A stretch of 38,341 nucleotides of DNA from an uncultured Bacteroidales bacterium (lineage in GTDB: Bacteria; Bacteroidota; Bacteroidia; Bacteroidales; F082). The position numbers and the translations under genes were made by a program. Of the stretch, positions 24,081 through 30,969 are shown piece after piece. Under the pieces are notes generated by a model. That model did no database searches. It was not told the origin of the DNA and was given only the letters and a program-made list of their open reading frames with translations. Each line of letters opens with the position of its first letter. Position 1 is the stretch's first letter. Location: positions 1 through 38,341 of the forward strand of contig CAMJRR010000024.1 in NCBI GenBank assembly GCA_946408345.1, read 5' to 3'.

Positions 24081-24088
24081 TATCTTTG
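24081..24088 (+). promoter_or_regulatory. -7 box of the restriction-modification cassette
   Basis: TATCTTTG, 44 bases upstream of the endonuclease ATG at 24133; no separate methylase promoter was found. Confidence 0.6.
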
Positions 24089-24132
24089 CAGTCTGAAAAC
24101 GAATGGCAGAATAAATCAAAAACAACTAGACA

Positions 24133-24933
24133 ATGACACCACGACAATTCATACAACTTCTTCGAAAAGAAGTCAGCACATATAAAAACTTCCTTGAAAC
24201 CGACAGTCAGGATTGGATTGTCAAGGGATTTATTGATATAGACAAAAATGTATACACCATCACGAATGACACAAAAGTCGTTTCAAAAATCATCGAGATA
24301 TTGCTTATTCCAAAGTTGGATGCTTTTGCTCGCAACAATGGTTTGGAACTTGAATTGCCATCTAAGCAAAATTTCTATCCAGATTTGACTTTCAAGGATA
24401 AACAAGGGCATTTATTTGCTGTTGATTTTAAATCAAGCTACTACGAAGGAGAATATGTGAATGGCCTAACTCTCGGTTCATATTGGGGTTATTTCAGAGA
24501 AAGAGACTCCATTAAAAACATGGACTATTCATACAACTCGTACAGCTCACATACTGTGCTTGGTATGCTCTATAAACAAAGTGTTGTTGATGCAAACGAG
24601 AAGAATGTTTATTCTGTCGATGAACTTTCTGTGATTCATTCAGTTATTGAAAACTTTATCTTTTTTGTACAACCAAAATGGAGAATTGCAAATGATATTC
24701 CTGGTAGTGGAAACACGCGTAATATTGGCGGCATAACAAGTATTCAGAAACTTGTTAAAGGTGAAGGTCCATTTGCAGCTTTGGGCGAAGATGTGTTTGA
24801 CGATTATTGGAAAGGTTATTTCAACAAAGTCGATGCGCGTACTGCTGGCATTGGTGAACCTCATTACCACAATCTCACCACTTACAAAGATTACCTTAAA
24901 TCACAGTCTGAAAAGTTGAACAAACTAAAATAA
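24133..24933 (+). CDS. EcoRV-like type II restriction endonuclease
   Basis: A 266-residue endonuclease that closely follows the layout of EcoRV (245 residues; cuts GATATC). The PD-(D/E)xK catalytic set is visible as E55 (SKIIEILL), D84 (FYPDLTF), D98 and K100 (AVDFKSS), matching EcoRV E45, D74, D90 and K92. The sequence-reading R-loop GSGNTRNIG at 191-199 corresponds to EcoRV GSGNTTN at 182-188, so GATATC or a close variant is the probable target. Shared stretches such as TNDTKVVSKI, PKWRIANDI and DDYWKGYF support this. The gene is AT-rich compared with its neighbours, a sign of transfer, and lies six bases before its methylase. Confidence 0.93.
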   Translation: MTPRQFIQLLRKEVSTYKNFLETDSQDWIVKGFIDIDKNVYTITNDTKVVSKIIEILLIPKLDAFARNNGLELELPSKQNFYPDLTFKDKQGHLFAVDFKSSYYEGEYVNGLTLGSYWGYFRERDSIKNMDYSYNSYSSHTVLGMLYKQSVVDANEKNVYSVDELSVIHSVIENFIFFVQPKWRIANDIPGSGNTRNIGGITSIQKLVKGEGPFAALGEDVFDDYWKGYFNKVDARTAGIGEPHYHNLTTYKDYLKSQSEKLNKLK

Positions 24934-24939
24934 ACCATC

Positions 24940-25854
24940 ATGTCTGTAATTGTTCCTGCTATCAAATCACAAGGCATAAAGACAAAACTTGTGCCGTGGA
25001 TAAACGACATCATTCTTCAATCAGGACTTGATATTCCAAACACCAATTGGATTGAGCCTTTTTTCGGAACAGGCGTTGTCGGACTGAACACACTCGTTGG
25101 CGGGAAACGTATTGTAGGTGACACGAATCCACATATAATAAACTTTTACAATGGAATTCAACATGGTGATATAACTCCATATAATATGCGTAGCTACCTA
25201 TATCAAGAAGGAGAGATACTTTCAAAAGCAGACGAAGACGGTTATGCGCATTTTAGGGAAGTTAAAAATCGATTCAATTCAGAACACAGTTCGTTTGATT
25301 TTATTTTTTTATCTCGTGCAGGATTCAATGGCATGATGCGTTTTAATCGCAAAGGTGAATGGAATATTCCTTTCTGTAAGAAACCTGACAGATTCGCACC
25401 TGCATATATCACCAAGATTTGCAACCAAATACAAGAAACCAGGAAAATCCTTAAACGATATGATTGGGAATTTTGTAACCAAGATTTCTTGAAAACTATT
25501 GAAAGGGCACAAAAAGGTGATTTAATCTATTGTGATCCGCCATATTTTGGCAGATATGTTGATTATTATAATGGATGGACTGAAAAAGATGAAGAAAACC
25601 TTTTTGTCGCCTTGTCGCAAACACCAGCACATTTCATCCTATCCACATGGCATCACAACGAGTTCCGTTCAAATGAAATGATTGACAGGTTTTGGGGAGA
25701 GTTTAATATTGAAACACAAGAACATTTCTATCATGGAGGCGGACATATCGAGAATCGCCACGCAATGGTTGAAGCTTTGGTGTTTAATTTTGATTTGGAA
25801 CAATTTGCAGAAATTCCACAACAGAGCATTCAAATGGAATTACAATTTGCATAA
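24940..25854 (+). CDS. EcoRV-like adenine-N6 DNA methyltransferase
   Basis: A 304-residue Dam-type (alpha class) N6-adenine methyltransferase, partner of the preceding endonuclease. The opening IVPAIKSQGIKTKLVPW and the AdoMet motif EPFFGTGVV (residues 39-47) are followed by GDTNPHIINFYN. The specificity region includes FNGMMRFNRKGEWNIPFCKK. The catalytic D-P-P-Y is at 199-202, followed by FGRYVDYYNGW. Each of these matches M.EcoRV, which methylates adenine in GATATC. Same AT-rich composition as the endonuclease; cotranscription from the promoter at 24081 seems likely. The motif order and length are complete, so host DNA should be modified. Confidence 0.94.
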   Translation: MSVIVPAIKSQGIKTKLVPWINDIILQSGLDIPNTNWIEPFFGTGVVGLNTLVGGKRIVGDTNPHIINFYNGIQHGDITPYNMRSYLYQEGEILSKADEDGYAHFREVKNRFNSEHSSFDFIFLSRAGFNGMMRFNRKGEWNIPFCKKPDRFAPAYITKICNQIQETRKILKRYDWEFCNQDFLKTIERAQKGDLIYCDPPYFGRYVDYYNGWTEKDEENLFVALSQTPAHFILSTWHHNEFRSNEMIDRFWGEFNIETQEHFYHGGGHIENRHAMVEALVFNFDLEQFAEIPQQSIQMELQFA

Positions 25855-25906
25855 AATATTGTTCGCATACAGATAAGGTCAACCAACATGTTATTTCGCT
25901 AAAATG

Positions 25907-25942
25907 CGAAGGGTGCAGGACCAAGTCGGTCTGCACCCTTCG
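25907..25942. terminator. Bidirectional hairpin between the methylase and a converging gene
   Basis: A 12-bp perfect stem, CGAAGGGTGCAG with CTGCACCCTTCG, extended by an inner GACC/GGT pairing. The minus-strand side is followed by TTTT. It serves the converging genes ending at 25854 and 25967. Confidence 0.8.
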
Positions 25943-25966
25943 TTATGTAATGATGTTCGCTAGATA

Positions 25967-26482
25967 TCATTCTACGAGGACAAATGGGATCTCATCGCCA
26001 TTGTCATCCTTAAGGACGAGGTTCTTTTTCTCGAGCTTAACGATCTTCATGTTATGCATCTTGGGCATTCCATCGAGCATCTCTTTTTGGAAATCTTTTT
26101 TCAAGCCATTGATTTCGTTTCTTATCTCCTTGTCCATCAAGGCTTTGGTCTTGGCATCCATTCCCTTGATTTCATAGTCAAGTTCGGTCTCGGCCTTGAT
26201 TCTGTCGAGGTTCATCTTCAAGTCTTTGCCATTAAGGGTGAAAGTGCCAGGAACGGTGACTGAGCCTTCGAGCGTAATCGGCACGCCATCCTCTTTGATC
26301 TCATAATCAGTCCCAACGAGCATTTCGCAAGCCCCGTTTTCATCAAAATACAACGACACGACTATTTCGGTTCCTTCTTCATCGAGAAGTTTGGTGGCCC
26401 ATTGCTTGCCTATCAAACTCTGTGCATTTAAGGCAATCGCTGAAACAAACATCAGCATCAAGGTAAAAACAATTTCTTCATG
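25967..26482 (-). pseudogene. Secreted hypothetical protein with a frameshift in the signal peptide
   Basis: The longest open frame (164 codons from 26461) starts inside a signal peptide (MLMFVSAIALNAQ). An ATG at 26480-26482 begins MKKLF but reads TGA after seven codons. Adding one T to the T5 run (plus-strand A5 at 26466-26470) joins it to the frame as MKKLFF-TLMLMFVSAIALNAQ, a standard Bacteroidota signal. The body is a beta-rich, lipocalin-like small protein (GKQWATKLLDEEGTEIVVSL, LEGSVTVPGTFTLNGKDL, then KIVKLEKKNLVLKDD), of the kind seen in periplasmic DUF4488- or lipocalin-like families; this is a loose impression. It is either a pseudogene, a phase-variable gene or an assembly indel. 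Translation from 26461 would give a shorter but still hydrophobic leader. Confidence 0.62.
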
Positions 26483-26524
26483 ATTTGGATAATTTGGTTA
26501 ATAGAAATGGGTTAATTGGTGACG

Positions 26525-26532
26525 CAAAATTA
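26525..26532 (-). promoter_or_regulatory. -7 box of the secreted hypothetical gene
   Basis: TAATTTTG on the minus strand, 42 bases before the ATG at 26482, supporting 26482 as the original start. Confidence 0.5.
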
Positions 26533-26600
26533 GTAAAATAAACCCAATGTTGATATATATTCCGCTAATTTGTGTAGCACTTTATATCAAATAAAGTATG

Positions 26601-26608
26601 TATTTTTG
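26601..26608 (+). promoter_or_regulatory. -7 box of the Vat-like acetyltransferase gene
   Basis: TATTTTTG, 21 bases upstream of the ATG at 26630. Confidence 0.65.
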
Positions 26609-26629
26609 TCGGCGTAATTGGAACAAGTT

Positions 26630-27271
26630 ATGATAAAAAACAGACCCAACCCCAACGAGGCTTTCCCGAACCCCAACATCCCAAGCCTCTGCTTCATCAA
26701 GAACGTGGTGAAGAGCCCGCGTATCATCATTGGCGACTATACCTATTATGATGACGTGGATGGTGCAGACCAATTCGAGAAGCACGTCACTCATTTCTAC
26801 GACTTCATCGGTGACCGGCTGATTATCGGCAAATTCTGCGCTATCGCCAAAGGGGTAGAATTTGTGATGAATGGTGCCAATCACAGGATGGACGGTGTGA
26901 CAACCTATCCGTTTTATATTATGGGCGGTGACTGGGGTAGCGCCATTGCCCCATTAAAAGATGAATTGCCTCTGAAAGGTGATACCATTGTAGGCAATGA
27001 TGTCTGGATTGGCCAGCATGTCACCATCATGCCGGGTGTCCATATCGGCGACGGCGCCATTATCGGTGCCAACTCGGTGGTGGCCTCGGACATTCCTCCA
27101 TACACTGTTGCTGTGGGAAATCCTTGCTGTGTGGTCAGAAAACGCTTCGACGACGATTTCATTGCTTATCTGCTGGAACTGAAATGGTGGGATTGGGACA
27201 TCGAGAAAATCGAGGCCAATTTCGAGGCCTTGTCAAGTGGTAATCTATCGTTAATCAGAAAGATAAAGTAA
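26630..27271 (+). CDS. Vat/CatB-type xenobiotic acetyltransferase
   Basis: A 213-residue left-handed beta-helix acetyltransferase resembling the Vat streptogramin-A and CatB chloramphenicol acetyltransferases. Family parts are IGDYTYYDD near the N-terminus, LIIGKFCAIAKGVEFVMNGA, the catalytic His in NGANHRMDG followed by TYPFYIM, the hexapeptide run IVGNDVWIGQHVTIMPGVHI and GDGAIIGANSVVASD, and the tail KWWDWDIEKIEANF. The order and length match VatD-like enzymes well. Resistance is possible but unproven, since chromosomal homologues of unknown specificity are common. A TTG at 26618 could extend the frame by four residues; ATG 26630 fits promoter spacing better. Confidence 0.88.
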   Translation: MIKNRPNPNEAFPNPNIPSLCFIKNVVKSPRIIIGDYTYYDDVDGADQFEKHVTHFYDFIGDRLIIGKFCAIAKGVEFVMNGANHRMDGVTTYPFYIMGGDWGSAIAPLKDELPLKGDTIVGNDVWIGQHVTIMPGVHIGDGAIIGANSVVASDIPPYTVAVGNPCCVVRKRFDDDFIAYLLELKWWDWDIEKIEANFEALSSGNLSLIRKIK

Positions 27272-27308
27272 ATGTTCAAAAACAAACTAAATAATTAACA
27301 AACCAAAA

Positions 27309-27442
27309 GAGATTCCCTTTGCGGGGAATGGAGTTAAGACATAGTGTATTAAGCGGCGGCTAGAACAAGTTGACTATTCGTAAGCTTCACATGCCGCCGC
27401 ATGTAGAAAAACAACTAAACTCCATTCCCGTCAGGGAATCTC
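27309..27442. repeat. Nested inverted-repeat element, about 134 bp
   Basis: The outer arms at 27309-27336 (starts GAGATTCCCT, contains GGGAATGGAGTT) and 27417-27442 (AACTCCATTCCC...AGGGAATCTC) are inverted copies, differing only in the centre. Each arm is itself a small palindrome (ATTCCC...GGGAAT). Inside, GCGGCGG (27353-27359) faces CCGCCGC (27394-27400). No ORF or direct target duplication is evident. It looks like a MITE, a paired REP-like element or a structured RNA. Confidence 0.75.
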
Positions 27443-27483
27443 AACACATCAGTCCCGTAAACCAGAATAATCATCTTATAATC

Positions 27484-28020
27484 ATGAAAAAAGTAATCGT
27501 TATTTCAACCAGTCTCCGCCCCGGCTCGAACAGCCACGCTTTAGCGGAGCAATTTGCCAAGGGCGCTGAAGCCGCTGGGCATCAAGTGGAACTCGTCTCG
27601 CTCAGAGGCAAGGAAATCAAGTTTTGCATCGGCTGTCTGTCGTGCCAAAAGACGGGTGCCTGTGTCATCAAGGATGATGTGCCCGCCATCATGGAAAGCG
27701 TATTGAACGCCGATGTGGTCTGCTGGGCCACGCCGATTTATTACTATGAAATGAGCGGACAGATGAAGACCCTCATCGACCGCATGAACGCCATGTACCC
27801 CAAGGATTACAAATTCCGCGACATCTACCTGCTGACCACCGCTGCCGAGAACGAGGAGTTCGTGCCGAAGCGCGCCGAGAGCGGTCTGCAGGGCTGGATC
27901 GACTGCTACGGCAAGTCAAGTCTTAAAGGTCATATCTTTTGCGGCGGCGTAGGCGGACCGAAAGAGATTGAAGGCAATGCCAAGTTGCAGGAGGCTTACG
28001 AATTAGGCAAACAAGTTTAA
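27484..28020 (+). CDS. Iron-sulfur-flavoprotein-like NAD(P)H-dependent reductase
   Basis: A 178-residue flavodoxin-fold reductase, the third of this group in the window. KKVIVISTSLRPGSNSHALA supplies the FMN loop; the Cys motif FCIGCLSCQKTGAC (C-x2-C-x2-C-x5-C) fits a [4Fe-4S] site. VVCWATPIYYYEMSGQMKTL and DRMNAMYPKDYKFRD are typical of the small form. The ORF can be read back to 27370 through the inverted-repeat element, but ATG 27484 starts the conserved sequence. The PhzF gene follows after three bases, so the two are an operon. Confidence 0.9.
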   Translation: MKKVIVISTSLRPGSNSHALAEQFAKGAEAAGHQVELVSLRGKEIKFCIGCLSCQKTGACVIKDDVPAIMESVLNADVVCWATPIYYYEMSGQMKTLIDRMNAMYPKDYKFRDIYLLTTAAENEEFVPKRAESGLQGWIDCYGKSSLKGHIFCGGVGGPKEIEGNAKLQEAYELGKQV

Positions 28021-28023
28021 GCC

Positions 28024-28860
28024 ATGAGATACTACATCGTCGACGCTTTTACCGACAAGCCTTTCGGAGGGAATCCTGCCGGAGTGGTGCTTCTCGACGG
28101 GGATGTTTTCCCGAAGGAGAGCCTGATGCTTCAAGTTGCCGCTGAGTTGCGGTATTCGGAGACGGCTTTTGTGAGGCGGCATTCCGAGAAGGAATTCACC
28201 CTCCGCTATTTCACCCCAAAGGCCGAGGTGGAGCTGTGCGGTCACGCCACCATTGCCACCTTTGCCCTGTTGCATCATGAAGTTGGCGTAACTGGCCAAT
28301 GCCTGTGCCACACAAAAGCTGGCGACCTTTCCATCGAAGTCGGCCCAAAGGTAATGATGCAGATGGCTACACCCAAAATCGTGAAAACCGTTGAGGACCC
28401 TAAGGAAATCTATCGCGCTCTCGGACTTGAGAACTACGCCCCTACCCTGCCAGTGATGATTGCCTCGACAGGGTTGCCCGATTTTATGATTCCGGTTGTC
28501 GATGTTGAAACGCTCAATCATCTGCATCCCGACATGGACGCCATAAGCGAGATAACGGAAAGGTACAATGCCGTCAGCTTCCATGTGTTTGCTTTCGGCA
28601 ACGACGGCCACACGGCTCATGTGCGCGACTTCGCACCGCTCTATGGCGTGCCCGAAGAGTCGGCCACGGGTACGGCCAACGCCGCTTTGACCCATTATCT
28701 CCAACAAAACGGATGTATCCCTCCGACAGGCAACTTCTCCTTCCTGCAAGGCGAAGCCATGGGACGGCCTTCGGTGGTCGCCACCCGCGTCACTGCCGAC
28801 GGCATCATTTATGTAGGGGGCACAGCAGCTATCGTGGCGAAGGGAGAACTAAACGTTTGA
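28024..28860 (+). CDS. PhzF family isomerase/epimerase-like protein
   Basis: A 278-residue protein with the diaminopimelate-epimerase-like fold of the PhzF family. The N-terminal motif YYIVDAFTDKPFGGNPAGVV, the catalytic Glu46 in RYSETAFV, the YFTPKAEVELCGHATIATF stretch and the C-terminal ESATGTANAALTHYL followed by FLQGEAMGRPS are all present, so the protein should be active. PhzF itself isomerises dihydrohydroxyanthranilate; no other phenazine genes are here, and most members have unknown substrates. It starts three bases after the flavoprotein stop and ends at a bidirectional terminator. Confidence 0.93.
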   Translation: MRYYIVDAFTDKPFGGNPAGVVLLDGDVFPKESLMLQVAAELRYSETAFVRRHSEKEFTLRYFTPKAEVELCGHATIATFALLHHEVGVTGQCLCHTKAGDLSIEVGPKVMMQMATPKIVKTVEDPKEIYRALGLENYAPTLPVMIASTGLPDFMIPVVDVETLNHLHPDMDAISEITERYNAVSFHVFAFGNDGHTAHVRDFAPLYGVPEESATGTANAALTHYLQQNGCIPPTGNFSFLQGEAMGRPSVVATRVTADGIIYVGGTAAIVAKGELNV

Positions 28861-28881
28861 AATACAATTTGTTGAAAAAAA

Positions 28882-28927
28882 AATAGTCGTCGTCTCAATC
28901 GGTCTAATCCTTGACTCGACGACTATT
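28882..28927. terminator. Bidirectional terminator between PhzF and C_GCAxxG_C_C genes
   Basis: An 11-bp perfect stem, AATAGTCGTCG (28882-28892) with CGACGACTATT (28917-28927). T-rich sequence follows on the plus side and a run of nine T on the minus side. It contains the stop codon of the minus-strand gene. Confidence 0.88.
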
Positions 28928-29312
28928 CTTTTTCCAACTGCTCCTCCAAAAACTCCGCCGCATCGGACACACAGCCGGAGCATTGGCGGAGGACAACACC
29001 CGTACCGACGCCCTTAAGCATCTTGCATTGGGTGGCACCGTTGCGTTGCTGGAACTGAGTCATGATTTGCCTCATGCCTTTTCTTGCCCCTACCCTATCC
29101 TTGGTAGCTAGTCCCAATACAATTCCCGCCCCGACAAGGGCGCCACAGGTACCTTCCATATTGCCCATACCCGAGCCAAAGGCGTTGCCTAGGTTACGGC
29201 CGGTTTCTTCATCGATGCCAACCAGGTCGGCGTAAGTGCAAATGACGGCTTGGGCGCAGTTGTGTGTGCCATTCTCTAGCTTCTCTGCTGCTATGTGTTT
29301 TCTAGTCTCCAT
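28923..29312 (-). CDS. C_GCAxxG_C_C family protein
   Basis: A 129-residue cytoplasmic protein of the C_GCAxxG_C_C family, named for its conserved cysteines. NCAQAVICTYADL (C19, C25), then GSGMGNMEGTCGALVGAGIVLG give the core. Two later Cys pairs, in ATQCKML and RQCSGCV, complete the set. Members probably bind a redox cofactor or metal cluster and occur mostly in anaerobes; function is not established. It lies 20 bases after the NifX-like gene on the same strand, and probably shares its promoter. The stop codon sits inside a terminator hairpin shared with PhzF. Confidence 0.9.
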   Translation of the reverse strand: METRKHIAAEKLENGTHNCAQAVICTYADLVGIDEETGRNLGNAFGSGMGNMEGTCGALVGAGIVLGLATKDRVGARKGMRQIMTQFQQRNGATQCKMLKGVGTGVVLRQCSGCVSDAAEFLEEQLEKE

Positions 29313-29332
29313 GTGGAAATAACTGGGCTGTC

Positions 29333-29695
29333 TTATTCGTGATGATGACCTTCACAGTGGTGGTGACAGCTGGGATCGCCGTAAACGATGGTGCCATTGA
29401 GGAACATCGCCAGCACCTGATCCACAGGAAGTTCGGGGGCACCGGCGTGGATACGAATGCCCAACTCGTTCAGTAGATTGATGGCGCCTTGGCCCAGTCC
29501 GCCACAAAGCACATCGGTGCAACCCTGTTCGGCCAAGAACCTCGGCATGGCGCCATGCTCATGCTCGGGCGCTTGTAGCACCTTTTGGTCAACAATCTTT
29601 CCGTCTTCTACATTAACAATGGTGACTTGCGGCGCCTTTCCGAAGTGCTGCCACAGTTTTCCCTCATTGGTGGGTATAGCTATTCTTTGATTCAT
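29333..29695 (-). CDS. NifX/NifB-type dinitrogenase iron-molybdenum cofactor-binding domain protein
   Basis: A 120-residue small protein of the NifX/NafY/YedF-like domain family that binds iron-sulfur or iron-molybdenum clusters. The opening MNQRIAIPTNEGKLWQHFGKA and the central FLAEQGCTDVLCGGLGQGAIN are typical; the C-terminus has an His-rich tail (SCHHHCEGHHHE) likely to bind metal. No nitrogenase genes are near, and members in non-diazotrophs are common. The TATCTTTG box about 25 bases upstream supports the start. It forms an operon with the C_GCAxxG_C_C gene, and both suggest metal-cluster chemistry. Confidence 0.9.
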   Translation of the reverse strand: MNQRIAIPTNEGKLWQHFGKAPQVTIVNVEDGKIVDQKVLQAPEHEHGAMPRFLAEQGCTDVLCGGLGQGAINLLNELGIRIHAGAPELPVDQVLAMFLNGTIVYGDPSCHHHCEGHHHE

Positions 29696-29720
29696 GATCG
29701 ATTGGTTTTGGAATTTTCGG

Positions 29721-29728
29721 CAAAGATA
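29721..29728 (-). promoter_or_regulatory. -7 box of the NifX-like operon
   Basis: TATCTTTG on the minus strand, 25 bases before the ATG at 29695. Confidence 0.65.
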
Positions 29729-29824
29729 GTACTTTTCTGCAAATGGGATTCAAAATGAATAATTGAGCATTTAAATGACAAACGGGTTAGAGAAAAACAA
29801 CAAGCTTAATTTGCGGAATGGTCT

Positions 29825-30676
29825 TCAATCCGACTCCCGGAATTCAGTAGGCGACATACCTGTTTCGTGCTTGAAATAGCGGCTGAAAGTAGACTGCTCG
29901 CCAAAACCCAGCATGTCGGCAATAGCCTGCACGGAGAGGTCGTTCCGTATATGCAGTAGCATCTTAGCCTCGGCGATAATCTTGACGCGAATCCAATAGG
30001 CAGCATTGTGACCTGTTTCCTGCTTGACGACTGCGCTGAAGTACTTAGGTGTTAGGCAAGCTCGTTCTGCATAAAATCTCACATCATGGTGCTTGCGAAA
30101 ATGTTGAGCCAAATCGGAATGGAGTTGCATGCTGACACGCTTATTGGCATTGGTCTCATTCAGTTTGCTTTTGCGGTATTGACTGAGCAACCGCAAGAAA
30201 AATTCCAGCAAACGGGTCATCAACATCCGACTCTCAGGGAATTCGAGGCGTTTGATTTCACGCATCCCCTCCACCACATCCGTTATCATCCTGTATTCAT
30301 GCCTGTCGAGTTTCACGCAGGGATGCAGCTCATAACGATAACGCATCTGATTGATGATTTGTAGGATGGGATCGTCCAGAATCGAGGCATCAACAACTAT
30401 CAGTGTGGCAAGGTAGTCGTCGGTTTTATTCACCATGCGAAGACGATGGTTGGGAAAAATCACACCCACAGTGTGTTTCTCTGAATAGTCGGATTGGTCG
30501 TCGTACATGAGTTGTATGTGCCCCCTGTGGCCAATGCAGATGACGTAATCGGGCGATACAAATGGTTTGTCGCCTGTAGGCAATCCCCTAACATCATCGA
30601 GGACCACAATGCCTTCATCCTTAATCCTTTGGAGATTGGATAACAATGGATGAGGTGCTGATGTTTGTTTTTTCAT
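29825..30676 (-). CDS. AraC family transcriptional regulator
   Basis: A 283-residue regulator. The N-terminal half (residues about 25-140) is a cupin-like effector domain (SPDYVICIGHRGHIQLMYDD, then GVIFPNHRLRMV). The AraC DNA-binding domain occupies about 180-283, with VRFYAERACLTPKYFSAVV as first helix-turn-helix and VQAIADMLGFGEQSTFSRYF as second, ending HETGMSPTEFRESD. The -7 box TATTTTTG is only four bases upstream of the ATG and the next Met is far downstream, so the transcript should be leaderless. Its target is unknown; the adjacent NifX-like operon is on the same strand and downstream. Confidence 0.92.
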   Translation of the reverse strand: MKKQTSAPHPLLSNLQRIKDEGIVVLDDVRGLPTGDKPFVSPDYVICIGHRGHIQLMYDDQSDYSEKHTVGVIFPNHRLRMVNKTDDYLATLIVVDASILDDPILQIINQMRYRYELHPCVKLDRHEYRMITDVVEGMREIKRLEFPESRMLMTRLLEFFLRLLSQYRKSKLNETNANKRVSMQLHSDLAQHFRKHHDVRFYAERACLTPKYFSAVVKQETGHNAAYWIRVKIIAEAKMLLHIRNDLSVQAIADMLGFGEQSTFSRYFKHETGMSPTEFRESD

Positions 30677-30680
30677 GTGG

Positions 30681-30688
30681 CAAAAATA
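30681..30688 (-). promoter_or_regulatory. -7 box abutting the second AraC start codon
   Basis: TATTTTTG on the minus strand, separated from the ATG at 30676 by the four bases CCAC. Confidence 0.55.
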
Positions 30689-30774
30689 CTGAATTTAAAC
30701 AAACTATTTACCAAATCCGACTTTTTGTCAAACACTACGCCCAATATGTTATCATTTGCGTTGGTAAAGGCTTA

Positions 30775-30912
30775 TACTTTTGCAATCGAATTATGTTAAT
30801 AGTAACCTTGTATAAAATCCAAAACGGAAAACAACTAAAAATTGAATGAGCAGATTTTTGTGATTCATTTGCATTTTTTGTAAAGGCATAGCTTGGGGGC
30901 TATGTCTTTTTT
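30775..30912 (+). ncRNA. Candidate small RNA or leader with own promoter and terminator
   Basis: A TACTTTTG box at 30775-30782 is followed about 100 bases later by an intrinsic terminator: GGCATAGC (30885-30892) pairs with GCTATGTC (30899-30906), one G-U, and a six-T run follows. Between them no ORF of note is seen. The product would be about 120 bases. It lies upstream of and on the same strand as the Cthe_2159-like gene, so it could be an independent small RNA or a terminated leader. Confidence 0.5.
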
Positions 30913-30969
30913 GGCTTTCTTGGAATAATAAAATGCTTTGATTTGAGGTTATTTTTAGAAATATGAAAT

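Noticed and set aside
27309..27442. Possible CRISPR repeats (palindromic 27-mers)
   Set aside because: There are only two copies, they are in inverted orientation, and there is no regular spacing or cas gene.
30646..30849. Plus-strand 67-codon ORF overlapping the AraC promoter
   Set aside because: It starts inside the AraC gene, covers two promoter elements and has no recognisable domain.
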